From: an uncultured Candidatus Saccharibacteria bacterium
Lineage (GTDB): Bacteria > Patescibacteriota > Saccharimonadia > Saccharimonadales > Saccharimonadaceae
NCBI GenBank assembly: GCA_947090635.1
Contig: CAMUOM010000001.1
Span: 1 to 64,000 of the forward strand
Direction of reading: 5' to 3'
Length of the DNA stretch: 64,000 nt
In this document: positions 27,572 to 36,982 of the stretch, in pieces
Layout of the letters: the number at the start of each line of letters is the position of its first letter
Position numbering within the stretch: position 1 is the first letter of the stretch
Position numbers and translations under genes: made by a program
The notes under the pieces: model-generated
Told to the model about the DNA's origin: nothing
The model's input: the letters and a program-made list of their open reading frames with translations, nothing else
Database searches by the model: none

Positions 27572-28918
27572 CTAGCATAAGTGCTGGTTTAAAGCATCGC
27601 GCAAATCCACCGCAGGTACAACAAATTTACTGCGCGCCGCGCTCTTTGGTGCAATTGCATACTTGAACCCTAATTTCTGTGCCTCAGCAATTCGCTTCTC
27701 CGACTGAACCGCCGACCGAATCTCACCGCCTAAGCCAACTTCGCCAAATACCACAGCACCATCACGCAACTTTCGCTCTGCTGCCGCACTAGCAATGGCC
27801 ATACAAACCGCTAAATCCGCCGCTCGGTCATTCAGCTTTATACCACCAACCACATTAATGAAAACATCTTTGTCAGATAAATCTAATTTAGTTCGTCGCT
27901 CCAATACTGCAATTAATAGCGTCAGACGATTAGCATCAAACCCCGATGCAGCACGCTTTGCGTAGCCAAAATTAGTATGATTAACTAGCGCCTGAATTTC
28001 CACAAGCAATGGACGATTACCTTCCATGCTAGCAAGTACAATACTACCGTCGGTGTCCGTCCGCTCAGCCAGCAATGCAGCACTTGGATTCTCGACAATT
28101 TTCAGCCCCTCTTGTGTCATATCAAAAATAGCTACTTCAGAGGTAGAGCCAAAACGATTCTTCACCGCGCGCACCATCTTAAAACCGCCATAGCGATCAC
28201 CCTCAAAATTTAATACCACGTCAACCAGATGCTCCAATATCTTTGGCCCAGCAATTGCACCATCCTTGGTAATGTGACCTACTAAAATAACCGACGTATT
28301 AGCCGTCTTGGCGGCACGAATAATTGCGTTAGCGCAGTTGGTAATTTGGCTTACCGTACCAGCCGCCGAAGCAATTTCTGCCATCGCAATCGTTTGCATT
28401 GAATCAACAATCGCTAAATCATAGCTACCTTCTGCAATTGTCGCTGCGATATCGTCTGCCGACGTGGTAGCTGCTAAATATAATTGGTTATCACCCACAG
28501 CGCCAAGCCGCTCGGCACGCAATTTTACCTGCGAAGCCGATTCCTCGCCACTGGCATACAAAACTTTTTTACCTTTAGCAACATAGCTCGCAATTTGCAT
28601 TAAAATAGTAGACTTGCCAATACCCGGCTGCCCAGCTACTAGTACTACCCCGCCTGCCATTAGACCACCACCTAATACCGTATCAAGGTCGGCGATTCCC
28701 GTTTTAATACGTGTTGATACTTTGTCTAGCTTAACATTTTTAATAAGTTCAGCTTGAATCTGCCGCCCGCGCGAACGCGCCACCACAGACTTACCCTCGG
28801 CAATCGGCATCTGCTCAACCAAGCTATTCCAAGACCCACAGTTATCACACTTACCCGCCCATTTAGGGTAGCTCGCGCCACACTGCTGGCAAACATAACT
28901 GCTTTTAGCCTTTACCAT
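27572..28918 (-). CDS. radA: DNA repair protein RadA
   Basis: RadA (Sms) is a RecA-like helicase that promotes branch migration. It has the N-terminal zinc finger with Cys10, Cys13, Cys24 and Cys27, Walker A in GQPGIGKST, the RadA-specific KNRFG motif, and a C-terminal Lon-protease-like domain (AVCMAIASAAAERKL). This zinc finger is intact, which contrasts with the lost zinc sites of RpoC and PilB. It follows clpC by 18 bp, but has its own extended -10 (TGT-TATAAT) 7 nt before the ATG, so it can be transcribed separately. Confidence 0.95.
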   Translation of the reverse strand: MVKAKSSYVCQQCGASYPKWAGKCDNCGSWNSLVEQMPIAEGKSVVARSRGRQIQAELIKNVKLDKVSTRIKTGIADLDTVLGGGLMAGGVVLVAGQPGIGKSTILMQIASYVAKGKKVLYASGEESASQVKLRAERLGAVGDNQLYLAATTSADDIAATIAEGSYDLAIVDSMQTIAMAEIASAAGTVSQITNCANAIIRAAKTANTSVILVGHITKDGAIAGPKILEHLVDVVLNFEGDRYGGFKMVRAVKNRFGSTSEVAIFDMTQEGLKIVENPSAALLAERTDTDGSIVLASMEGNRPLLVEIQALVNHTNFGYAKRAASGFDANRLTLLIAVLERRTKLDLSDKDVFINVVGGIKLNDRAADLAVCMAIASAAAERKLRDGAVVFGEVGLGGEIRSAVQSEKRIAEAQKLGFKYAIAPKSAARSKFVVPAVDLRDALNQHLC

Positions 28919-28925
28919 TTCTAAT

Positions 28926-28934
28926 ATTATAACA
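28926..28934 (-). promoter_or_regulatory. extended -10 promoter of radA (leaderless)
   Basis: Minus strand TGT-TATAAT (28934-28926), 7 nt, ATG (28918). It sits in the 18-bp gap after the clpC stop. A TTGACG occurs 19 bp upstream inside clpC. Confidence 0.45.
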
Positions 28935-28936
28935 GG

Positions 28937-31822
28937 TTAATGCTTAACTACGTCAACCGACTTAGTTGATTTCTTTGCTGTGCGTTGCGGCTTCAACTGC
29001 AATTCAACCGCATCATGGCGCCAAGCCGTTTTAATGGTATCACCCGCTTTAAATTTACCTGCTATCATGGCATCAGCGACGGGCTGCTCTAGGTATTTCT
29101 GTACCACACGCCGCATTGGGCGCGCCCCATAAGTGTCACTATAGCCCTTCTCTACTAGCTGACGCCGCACCGGCACACTCACCGTCAAACCAATCTGCTT
29201 TAGTTGTAAGCGTTGCGCTAGTTCTGAAACCATCAAATCAAATATCTTGCCAGCTTCATTCTTAGTTAAACGATTAAACAAAATAATGTCGTCAAACCGG
29301 TTAATTAGCTCTGGGCGCATGTACTGCTTCAGTTCATTCATTACCACTTCTTGGTCATTCTTCGACTTTTCGTCAATATCCGTATCGTTTTTAACGCTAA
29401 ATCCCAACCGACTTTCACCACTATCCAACTGGTCCGCACCAATATTACTTGTCAAAATAATTATCGCATTTGAGAAATCAACTTGACGACCACGACCATC
29501 AGTTAACGTACCATCCTCAAGAATCTGCAAAAGAATATTAAAAATATCAGGGTGAGCCTTCTCGATTTCGTCAAACAGCACTACTGAATATGGATGACGT
29601 CGCACGCGGTCAGCTAGTTGATTACCATCATTGTAACCCACATAGCCAGCCGGCGCACCAATTAAGCGCGACACCGTATGGCTCTCAGAAAATTCGCTCA
29701 TATCTAGCTTAATTAAATTATCGCGCGAGCCGAACATCTCGTCAGCCAAAACACGCGCTAATTCAGTCTTGCCAACACCAGTCTGCCCTAAGAAAATAAA
29801 CGAGCCAATTGGCCGATGCTCATTATTAATACCAGCACGCGCCCGACGCATCGCATGTGCCACGGCGGAAATCGCCTTATCCTGCCCAATCACGCGCTTA
29901 CTCAGTAGCTCCTCTAGATTAATCAGCTTATCAGCTTCACTACGCTTTAATTGTGCGATCGGCACACCGGTAATACGACTGATTGTATTAGCAATATCAT
30001 CGGTACTTAATTCAACATCTTGATTCTGCAATTCACGTTGACGCAATTTTTCTCGCTGCTCATCAATCTGACTAACCTGCATCTTTAAAATCGCTGCCTG
30101 TTCATAGTCTTCGTCTGCCACAGCCTGCGCCATTTTATCCGATAGTACACCACGACGCTTCATTAGCTCATTAATAGCATCTGTATTATCAACTACGTTA
30201 CTCTTAACATGGGCCGTCGCCGCTGCTTCATCAAGCACATCCAACGATTTATCTGGCTGATGCCGCTCCGGCATGTAACGTTGGCTTAATTGCACAGTTG
30301 ATTCAATCACATCTTGCGCTATTTTTACATGATGAAAAGCTTCATATTTTGATGCTAGACCAGATAATATCTTAATTGTATCAGGCACGCTAGGCTCAGC
30401 TACCACAACATCCTGAAAACGGCGCGTCAAAGCAGAGTCGCGCTCAATCGATTTGCGATATTCATCGTTAGTCGTCGCTCCAATTAAACGTAACTTACCG
30501 CGCGACAAAGCTGGCTTTAAAATGTTCGCAGCATCAAGCGAACCCTCGGATGCGCCAGCACCCACTAGCGTATGAATCTCATCAATAAACAGAATTACGC
30601 GGTCGTCTTTCTCGGCGTCATCAATAACACGCTTCAACCGCTCTTCGAATTCACCGCGATACTTTGCGCCAGCTAAAATACGCGCCAAGTCTAGCTGCAT
30701 AACTTGCTTGTCAGCTAGATAACGTGGCACATTACCATCGGCGATTCGCTCCGCCAAACCTTCAGCGATAGCCGTCTTGCCTACGCCAGCTTCACCAATT
30801 AGCAATGGATTATTCTTTCGGCGGCGACTTAGAATAGTAATTACGCGGTCAATTTCAGCACTACGCCCAACCACTGGATCTAGCCTACCATTTTTAGCCT
30901 CATCAGTTAGATTGATACTATACCGGTCAATCGTCCGCTTCAACCGCAATTGCTCATGTGATGGCAGTTCATGGTCCGTCTCGCTTTCTTGCGATTGAGA
31001 TTCCTCGTGCTCATGATTATGAGGAATCTCATCATTACCTAGCTGTTGTAACTGCGGCGGCATCCTGCGAACAGCGCTACTCTTGTCAACATTGATTTCA
31101 TTATCTTCTTCTTCATCGTCATCGTCATCGTCATCGTCGTCTTCATCTTCAAATTTATCGCAGAATGGGCGAGCAACATATTCACCACCCTCGCCACAAA
31201 TCGTAGCGTCAACCTGATTTTGCCCTATCCTAGCCCGCTCAATCATCTCGTAAGCGCCAATGCTCATTCGACGCATCACATCATGGTCCTCCAAAATAGC
31301 GTCGGTTTCCGGAGCTTCATTTACTTGATAGGTTGGACGGTACAGAATAGACAATTCGAGCGGTTCACCACTTTCTTCGTCAACGTCAAAACTATGATCA
31401 TCCATTGCCAGAGCAATATCCTGAACTAGCTGATCCACATCTACGCGCATCTTTTTAAGCAATAAACACGCCCTGTTAGTACGATGAAATAGCATAACAT
31501 AAAGAATCTGTAGAGTATTAACTGGCTTATTTAATAAAATAAACTCATTTAAAATGGCATCCAATGCCGCCATTGACAAGCGGCGGCGGCGATTAATTCT
31601 CTTGCTATCCGGGGCAGAGTCAATGGCATTCCGGGCATCTTTCTTGTAAATACCGTGTTTATTTAAAAAATTACATGCCATGCTATTTGGATCACACAAC
31701 ATAGCCAATAATAAGTGCTCAGTACGAGTCTCCTCTGCTGCAAACAAGCTGGCGTAAACCTCAGCAGTCAGTATTGCCCTACTTACACATCTAGTGAATC
31801 GTACCTCTTCTTCCGGAATCAT
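28937..31822 (-). CDS. clpC: ATP-dependent Clp protease ATP-binding subunit ClpC
   Basis: An HSP100 unfoldase with two AAA modules: first Walker [10 protein letters not shown], second GQTGVGKTE, Walker B FIDEIHTL and LFDEIEKAH, and an M-domain/UVR-like helical segment between them. Two Clp-N repeats cover the N-terminus. A very acidic insert of about 20 residues lies between the N-domain and the first AAA module, encoded by a trinucleotide repeat. The frame runs to 31846, but that codon lies inside the CIRCE operator; the ATG at 31822 ([11 protein letters not shown]) is chosen because the -10 is only 6 nt upstream. HrcA repression at CIRCE is expected, with induction by heat or protein stress. 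Confidence 0.93.
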   Translation of the reverse strand: MIPEEEVRFTRCVSRAILTAEVYASLFAAEETRTEHLLLAMLCDPNSMACNFLNKHGIYKKDARNAIDSAPDSKRINRRRRLSMAALDAILNEFILLNKPVNTLQILYVMLFHRTNRACLLLKKMRVDVDQLVQDIALAMDDHSFDVDEESGEPLELSILYRPTYQVNEAPETDAILEDHDVMRRMSIGAYEMIERARIGQNQVDATICGEGGEYVARPFCDKFEDEDDDDDDDDDEEEDNEINVDKSSAVRRMPPQLQQLGNDEIPHNHEHEESQSQESETDHELPSHEQLRLKRTIDRYSINLTDEAKNGRLDPVVGRSAEIDRVITILSRRRKNNPLLIGEAGVGKTAIAEGLAERIADGNVPRYLADKQVMQLDLARILAGAKYRGEFEERLKRVIDDAEKDDRVILFIDEIHTLVGAGASEGSLDAANILKPALSRGKLRLIGATTNDEYRKSIERDSALTRRFQDVVVAEPSVPDTIKILSGLASKYEAFHHVKIAQDVIESTVQLSQRYMPERHQPDKSLDVLDEAAATAHVKSNVVDNTDAINELMKRRGVLSDKMAQAVADEDYEQAAILKMQVSQIDEQREKLRQRELQNQDVELSTDDIANTISRITGVPIAQLKRSEADKLINLEELLSKRVIGQDKAISAVAHAMRRARAGINNEHRPIGSFIFLGQTGVGKTELARVLADEMFGSRDNLIKLDMSEFSESHTVSRLIGAPAGYVGYNDGNQLADRVRRHPYSVVLFDEIEKAHPDIFNILLQILEDGTLTDGRGRQVDFSNAIIILTSNIGADQLDSGESRLGFSVKNDTDIDEKSKNDQEVVMNELKQYMRPELINRFDDIILFNRLTKNEAGKIFDLMVSELAQRLQLKQIGLTVSVPVRRQLVEKGYSDTYGARPMRRVVQKYLEQPVADAMIAGKFKAGDTIKTAWRHDAVELQLKPQRTAKKSTKSVDVVKH
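31104..31150. repeat. trinucleotide repeat encoding an Asp/Glu run in ClpC
   Basis: A run of TCN/ATC triplets (minus-strand GAT/GAC/GAA) encodes about 15 consecutive acidic residues. It stays in frame in clpC. Such repeats can change length by slippage. Confidence 0.7.
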
Positions 31823-31828
31823 ATCCTC

Positions 31829-31866
31829 ATTATAGCAAATTAGCACTCTTTATACAAGAGTGCTAA
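31829..31866 (-). promoter_or_regulatory. CIRCE operator over the clpC promoter
   Basis: A perfect CIRCE element, TTAGCACTC (31840-31848), 9 bp, GAGTGCTAA (31858-31866), the HrcA binding site. It covers the -35 TTGTAT (31857-31852) and the spacer. The -10 TATAAT (31834-31829), preceded by TGC, is 17 bp downstream of the -35, and the clpC ATG follows after 6 nt. A bound repressor would block RNA polymerase directly. Confidence 0.93.
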
Positions 31867-31886
31867 TGGTTAAATTTAACTATTTA

Positions 31887-32930
31887 TTAGTGTTCAGCTA
31901 CGATATCAATCGTATAACCAGTCAACTGCGAAGACAACCGGACATTTTGCCCCTGACGACCAATTGCCACTGACTGTTGACTCATTGGTACATGCACCTT
32001 AGCAGTCTTAGTTAGTTCATCAAGTTCAATGCTACTAATCTCCGCTGGACTCAACGCATTGGCGATATAGTTTTTAACATCTGAGTCGTAAGTAATGATA
32101 TCAATCTTCTCAGAATCACCGATTTCGCTCATTACTGCCTGAACGCGAATACCCTTGCTGCCGACAAAGGTGCCAACTGGGTCAATTTCGCTATTACTAC
32201 TATAAACTGCAATTTTAGTACGGCGGCCCGCTTCGCGCACCACCTTTTTAATCTCAACAGCACCAGTCTCTAGCTCAGGCACCTCTTGGACAAACAATAG
32301 ACGCACAAAGTCAGCATCAGCACGTGACAAAATAATGGTTGGGGTATGCCCGTTATCGCGATCGATCTTCTTTAGGAGTACACGCACACGGCTACCAACC
32401 GTCAAGCGCTCACCAGGGATTTGCTCGCTAGCTGGCATGATGCCCTCGCCAGAGCCCAGCTCGATTCGCACTACACGTGGTTCAACGCGCACTACCGTAC
32501 CGGTAACCAACTTACCAACTTTACTATCGTATTCACGCGCCACCGACTCGCGCTCAAAATCGCGCAACTTTTGTAACAATACCTGCTTTGCAGTCATAGC
32601 AGCCACGCGACCAAACTTAGTAGCCTCATAATGCTGTTCCAGCTTGTCACCAAGCTTAGCTTCTGGGTCAATTTCTTTCGCCTTCTCTAGAGTAATTTGG
32701 CCAAGACCTTCTGGTTCCTCAACTACCTCATAGTGTACTGTAATATTAGCTACGCCAGTCTCACGATTCAAAGTAGCCGTCACGCTCATATCGCGCTCGC
32801 CGTTATCACGCCGCCAAGCTGCCGCGATAGCTGCCTCAACCGCGCTCAAAACATCTTCTTCTGAGAGATTCTTTTCATCAGCAATCACACGCAACGCCGT
32901 GGCCATCTGTTTGATATTCAAATCTTCCAT
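31887..32930 (-). CDS. nusA: transcription termination/antitermination factor NusA
   Basis: It binds RNA polymerase and nascent RNA to modulate pausing and termination. An N-terminal domain (about 1-125) is followed by an S1 domain (GKLVTGTVVRVEPRVVRIELG), then two KH domains (GTFVGSKGIRVQAV and AIGRQGQNVRLSSQL). At 347 residues it ends after KH2 and lacks the C-terminal acidic repeats of E. coli NusA, as in many bacteria. AAGGAG precedes the ATG. It has its own promoter and a terminator-like hairpin in the leader. The usual neighbours (rimP, infB) are absent here. Confidence 0.95.
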   Translation of the reverse strand: MEDLNIKQMATALRVIADEKNLSEEDVLSAVEAAIAAAWRRDNGERDMSVTATLNRETGVANITVHYEVVEEPEGLGQITLEKAKEIDPEAKLGDKLEQHYEATKFGRVAAMTAKQVLLQKLRDFERESVAREYDSKVGKLVTGTVVRVEPRVVRIELGSGEGIMPASEQIPGERLTVGSRVRVLLKKIDRDNGHTPTIILSRADADFVRLLFVQEVPELETGAVEIKKVVREAGRRTKIAVYSSNSEIDPVGTFVGSKGIRVQAVMSEIGDSEKIDIITYDSDVKNYIANALSPAEISSIELDELTKTAKVHVPMSQQSVAIGRQGQNVRLSSQLTGYTIDIVAEH

Positions 32931-32947
32931 GCATTCTCCTTCTTATT

Positions 32948-32972
32948 AAAAATTCCGACCTTGATGGCCGGA
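32948..32972 (-). terminator. terminator-like hairpin in the nusA leader (possible attenuator)
   Basis: Minus-strand RNA UCCGGCC-AUCAA-GGUCGGA (7 bp, one G.U) is followed by AUUUUU. It lies between the nusA promoter and its Shine-Dalgarno, starting about 7 nt after the predicted start site. No other gene on this strand ends upstream, so it can only act on nusA itself. Confidence 0.4.
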
Positions 32973-32985
32973 TTACAATACTTTT

Positions 32986-32994
32986 ATTATAGCA
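32986..32994 (-). promoter_or_regulatory. extended -10 promoter of nusA
   Basis: Minus strand TGC-TATAAT (32994-32986), with a leader of about 49 nt to the ATG at 32930. It is divergent from, and almost touches, the pepN promoter. Confidence 0.5.
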
Positions 32995-32998
32995 GACT

Positions 32999-33028
32999 TT
33001 GACACAGCGTCAAGCTTAACGTTAAAAT
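32999..33028 (+). promoter_or_regulatory. promoter of pepN (leaderless)
   Basis: -35 TTGACA (32999-33004), 18-bp spacer, -10 TAAAAT (33023-33028), 6 nt, ATG (33035). There is no room for a Shine-Dalgarno. Confidence 0.6.
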
Positions 33029-33034
33029 AATAGC

Positions 33035-35512
33035 ATGAACGAACGTCTAATTAATTATTTCAAACCAGAACATTACGACCTATTCCTAAATCTTGACAAA
33101 GCCAACCGGCGCTTTGGTGGCACAGTCACCATCACTGGTCAATCATTTTATGATCATATTTTTTTCCATACCAAACAGTTAAAAATAAAAAATGTCATAG
33201 TTGACGGCACGCCAACCAATGATTTTGAAGTCAAAAATGACATTATGTGCATAAAAAAATCTGGCAGTAAAATCCGCATTGACTTTAGTGGCACAATTAG
33301 CGACACATTATTACATGGCCTCTATATTTGCAAATACCGTTACAACGACCAGCCGTGCGAACTAATGGCTACGCAATTTGAAGCAAACCACGCTTGCGAA
33401 CTATTCCCATGTATTGACGAACCGGCCGCCAAAGCAACTTTTAAGCTAACAGTCCAAACCGCTGAACCAGTCGTTCTGTCTAATATGCCCGGCAAGCACG
33501 TGAAAAATGCTTGGGAATTTGAAGAAACACCACGCATGTCAACATACCTCCTCGCCATCGTCGCCGGCGACCTGCATAGTGTGTCAGCTAAGACTAAAAG
33601 TGACGTAACCGTCAATATCTACTCCACCCCTGCCCATCAAGATGATACTTTACAATATGCTTTATCTTGCGCAACTAAAATTATTGACTTTTACGAGGAT
33701 TATTTTGGCGTTAAATATCCATTACCGAAGTCCGACCATATCGCTCTACCCGACTTCGCCGTTGGTGCCATGGAAAACTGGGGGCTGATTACCTACCGTG
33801 AAACCGGTTTAGTTTGCCCAGCAAATGCCGCGCAAGATAATAAAGAATACACCGCGATTGTCCTTGCACATGAGTTAGCTCATCAGTGGTTTGGCAACTT
33901 AGTTACTATGCAATGGTGGAATGATTTATGGCTCAACGAGAGCTTTGCTTCACTAATGGAACACTTCGCCGTCGACCATTTGTTCCCAGAATATAATATT
34001 TGGAGCGACTTTGAAGCCGGCATGATACCAGCTGCTCTACACCGCGACGCTATTCAAGGCGTTCAGACCGTCCGCCAAGATGTTGAAGACCCAGAAGCAA
34101 TCGACACCCTGTTTGACTCTGCCATTGTCTACGCCAAAGGTGAGCGGCTCCTCAAGATGCTCTTTAGCTACATTGGCGAAGACGCATTTCGGAATGGTTT
34201 GCATCATTATTTTAAAGACTTGGCTTACCGCAACGCTACCGCCGCCGACCTTTGGCAACACCTGTCACAAGCAGCTAATTGCGACGTCGCTAAACTGATG
34301 ACACCGTGGCTCACTCGCCCCGGCTACCCGCTTATTAACGCTAGCTACCAAGAAGGTAAACTTACATTAGCTCAAACGCGCTACCTCGCAGATGGCGCCA
34401 AACTAGATGATGAACCATGGCCAGTGCCACTGTTTAGCAATCCTAAACTGCCAATATCTATTCTAGATAAAGCATCAGTTGAGCTAGATTTACCTAATTT
34501 GCATCAACTAGAACTAAACCAAAACGACGATTCGCACTTCATTACAAATTATGATCATGTTTTGTGGGATAGTATCACCTCTGATTACGGCAATTTATCA
34601 TCATGCAGCAAGATTAAGCTAATTCGCGAAGCAATCATGCTCGCAAAATCTGCTCATAAATCTTTCGCTACAGTGGTAGACTTACTCGATAAAAATGAAC
34701 ATGAACGTAATTTTATGGTCTGGGATATGATTACCGCCGCCTGCTTTACCATCAGTAGCTTATTCAACCCGCAAACTGACGAGTTGACCGCTTGGCGCAC
34801 TTACTTACAAAAATTCATCGCCGACGAATGGCAATACTACAGCAATGCCGATTTAACCAACCGAGACACGTTAAAGTCGTTTATTTCGGTATTTAGCTTA
34901 GCTATCAGCGCTAAATACCAGCCGGCACTAGATTACGCCGAAAAACTCTATCATAGCCACTCTGCTGATATCGCAAGCCTACCAACCGACTATCGTTCGC
35001 TAGTGCTAGGCTGGGCTGTTCGATACGACAATGCGTTTGATAAATTCTTCGCCGCCTATCGCACCACCAACGACATTAACCTCAAACAAGACCTCTGTGC
35101 TGCGCTTACTGGCACACATCTCGCTACCGAAGGCGACCAGCTCCGCGCTGCCTGCTTGGATCTATCAATCGTCAAGCCACAGGATACGTTATTCTTTATT
35201 GCTCGCCTAATGCGCAATCCACACCAGCACGACGCCACTTGGCAATGGATTCAAACCAATTGGTCATGGCTCATGCAAACCTTTGCTGGTGACATGATTT
35301 TAGTAGACTTCATTAAAGTTGCTAGTGGTACATTAAGCTCAGCTAAATACGCCGAAGAATTTACTAGATTCTTTAGTGCATATCAGTCCGACCCAGCATT
35401 CGGGCGCGCCATTAAAATGGGGCGGCAAGAAATTGCCACTCATTTGGCATGGCGACAGCGCGGCGCGGACGAAGTCGCAGCACTACTTAAGCAACGCAAG
35501 CTACTACAATAA
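33035..35512 (+). CDS. pepN: M1 family aminopeptidase (PepN/ERAP type)
   Basis: A zinc aminopeptidase removing N-terminal residues from peptides. The exopeptidase motif GAMEN is at 244-248, the zinc motif HELAH at 279-283, and the third ligand Glu302 is in WLNESFA. The C-terminal half matches the ERAP1-like helical domain. Length (825) is typical and no signal peptide is seen, so it is cytoplasmic and may recycle imported peptides. The 3' end overlaps the convergent rnhB-yraN gene by 9 bp. Confidence 0.95.
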   Translation: MNERLINYFKPEHYDLFLNLDKANRRFGGTVTITGQSFYDHIFFHTKQLKIKNVIVDGTPTNDFEVKNDIMCIKKSGSKIRIDFSGTISDTLLHGLYICKYRYNDQPCELMATQFEANHACELFPCIDEPAAKATFKLTVQTAEPVVLSNMPGKHVKNAWEFEETPRMSTYLLAIVAGDLHSVSAKTKSDVTVNIYSTPAHQDDTLQYALSCATKIIDFYEDYFGVKYPLPKSDHIALPDFAVGAMENWGLITYRETGLVCPANAAQDNKEYTAIVLAHELAHQWFGNLVTMQWWNDLWLNESFASLMEHFAVDHLFPEYNIWSDFEAGMIPAALHRDAIQGVQTVRQDVEDPEAIDTLFDSAIVYAKGERLLKMLFSYIGEDAFRNGLHHYFKDLAYRNATAADLWQHLSQAANCDVAKLMTPWLTRPGYPLINASYQEGKLTLAQTRYLADGAKLDDEPWPVPLFSNPKLPISILDKASVELDLPNLHQLELNQNDDSHFITNYDHVLWDSITSDYGNLSSCSKIKLIREAIMLAKSAHKSFATVVDLLDKNEHERNFMVWDMITAACFTISSLFNPQTDELTAWRTYLQKFIADEWQYYSNADLTNRDTLKSFISVFSLAISAKYQPALDYAEKLYHSHSADIASLPTDYRSLVLGWAVRYDNAFDKFFAAYRTTNDINLKQDLCAALTGTHLATEGDQLRAACLDLSIVKPQDTLFFIARLMRNPHQHDATWQWIQTNWSWLMQTFAGDMILVDFIKVASGTLSSAKYAEEFTRFFSAYQSDPAFGRAIKMGRQEIATHLAWRQRGADEVAALLKQRKLLQ

Positions 35513-36469
35513 GTCCAAACTTAGGTTATTAATAAATTGGTCGACTTGAATCGGATCGCCCGAGAGGGCGATCATTGATAGCTTAGTGTCAAAGCCAACG
35601 GCAGCTGGATAATATTTCTGGTACATTTCACAGCCTAAAGTCATTTGTTCAAGCTTTTTACGCGTAATTGCAGCAACGCCATCACCATGCTCAGCTGTCT
35701 CGCGGTACTTTACCTCTACAAAATTTAGTTCATGACCCTTACGGGCGATAATATCAACTTCCACCTCTGGTGTCTTCCAATTGCGTTCAATAATTTCATA
35801 GCCCGCTCGCACCAAATAATTAGCTGCGCAAGTCTCAGCCTGCCGCCCTCGCGTTTGGTCAACTTTATTTACCTTTCGCTCCACCACCCCGCCAAGTTGC
35901 GCTACGGGGCGAAAACTGTACCGGTGCACCCCCCTTAACGCGCCATATTCCGCCAAAGCTCGCATATGAGCTGCAGTGCCATACCCTACATGATGTTCAA
36001 ACTGATACTGGGGGAATAGCCTTGCAAGCTCATACATGTAGTGGTCGCGCGCCTGCTTAGCTACAATCGAAGCCGCCTCCACCGCAGCAACCTTTGAATC
36101 TGCCTTAATTATCGTCACTACCCGCTCATCGTCAAGCATTTTTATATTACCATCTATCACAATGCGCGCAGCCTCCTCTTTAACAGACTTCGGCAGCTGC
36201 ATGTAAGCCCGCCGCGCCGCTAGCTTCAACGACTCTGTCATGCCCAATTGGTCTAACAATGAAGCATCCACCCAACCAATACCAATACCAAGCGCCACCG
36301 CCTGAATCTGCGGCACTAGTTCTTCGCGACGACGCGAGGTCAACTTTTTTGAATCATTAAAAGCGGCATGTGATTGGCTATTATCTAGCGCCACTGCCGC
36401 TACAACAAGTGGCCCGGCGAGCGGGCCACGTCCTACTTCATCGATGCCAATAGTTAGACTATTTTTCAA
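35504..36469 (-). CDS. rnhB: ribonuclease HII fused to a YraN (UPF0102) nuclease-like domain
   Basis: Residues 1-190 are RNase HII, which cleaves RNA in RNA-DNA hybrids: DEVGRGPLAG supplies Asp10 and Glu11, VIDGN gives Asp106, and KADSKVAAV gives Asp124. Residues 205-321 are a YraN-type restriction-endonuclease-like domain: GRQAETCAANYL, then IERNWKT, Asp239 in VEVDIIA, and Glu252/Lys254 in FVEVKYRE. The two are separate adjacent genes in most bacteria. The start is a TTG overlapping the end of rplS by 11 bp; no ATG is available nearby. Translation is likely coupled to rplS. Confidence 0.88.
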   Translation of the reverse strand: MKNSLTIGIDEVGRGPLAGPLVVAAVALDNSQSHAAFNDSKKLTSRRREELVPQIQAVALGIGIGWVDASLLDQLGMTESLKLAARRAYMQLPKSVKEEAARIVIDGNIKMLDDERVVTIIKADSKVAAVEAASIVAKQARDHYMYELARLFPQYQFEHHVGYGTAAHMRALAEYGALRGVHRYSFRPVAQLGGVVERKVNKVDQTRGRQAETCAANYLVRAGYEIIERNWKTPEVEVDIIARKGHELNFVEVKYRETAEHGDGVAAITRKKLEQMTLGCEMYQKYYPAAVGFDTKLSMIALSGDPIQVDQFINNLSLDLL

Positions 36470-36914
36470 CGGTCTTATGCTCAGCTGCTTCTTCGGCCTT
36501 GATTTCAGCTTTCATCTCAGCATCAGCTTCAGCTTGAGCCTCACCGAGGTCGTTGATTGACTTATCAAACTTCTTGCTAACCAAACGAGCAGACTTACCA
36601 AAACGATCACGTAAGAAAGTTAGGTAGTTGCGACGGACCTTACCACGCTTAACAACTTCAACCTTCTCTACTAGAGGTGAATGCAATAGATATGACTTTT
36701 CAACGCCAACACCTGAAGCAATCTTGCGGACAGTAATACGGCTAGTAAACGAGCCCTTGCGGTCAGTGCGGATTACCACACCTTCAAACATCTGAATACG
36801 GGTCTTATTGCCTTCTTGAATTTTCTGGTAAACACGCACGGTGTCACCGCTGCGGACGTCAACAACTTTACTCTTTTTCTGAGCGTCTGCAATCTCTTTA
36901 ATTAATTCACTCAT
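36459..36914 (-). CDS. rplS: 50S ribosomal protein bL19
   Basis: The conserved core covers about residues 15-115 (VVDVRSGDTVRVYQKI, RIQMFEGVVI, GVGVEKSYLLHSP, KVRRNYLTFLRDRFGKSARL). An Ala/Glu/Lys-rich tail of about 35 residues extends beyond the usual C-terminus, making 151 residues against about 115. The start is fixed by AGGAG upstream of the ATG. The promoter is TTGATT, 17 bp, TGT-TAATAT. It is followed by the rnhB-yraN fusion, the standard rplS-rnhB order. Confidence 0.95.
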   Translation of the reverse strand: MSELIKEIADAQKKSKVVDVRSGDTVRVYQKIQEGNKTRIQMFEGVVIRTDRKGSFTSRITVRKIASGVGVEKSYLLHSPLVEKVEVVKRGKVRRNYLTFLRDRFGKSARLVSKKFDKSINDLGEAQAEADAEMKAEIKAEEAAEHKTVEK

Positions 36915-36951
36915 AATACTCCTAAAATAATTTAGACTTTAACTCTTACCT

Positions 36952-36980
36952 ATATTAACACATTACGCTATTTCAATCAA
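36952..36980 (-). promoter_or_regulatory. promoter of rplS
   Basis: -35 TTGATT (36980-36975), 17-bp spacer, -10 TAATAT (36957-36952) preceded by TGT. The leader is about 30 nt with AGGAG before the ATG. Confidence 0.55.
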
Positions 36981-36982
36981 GA

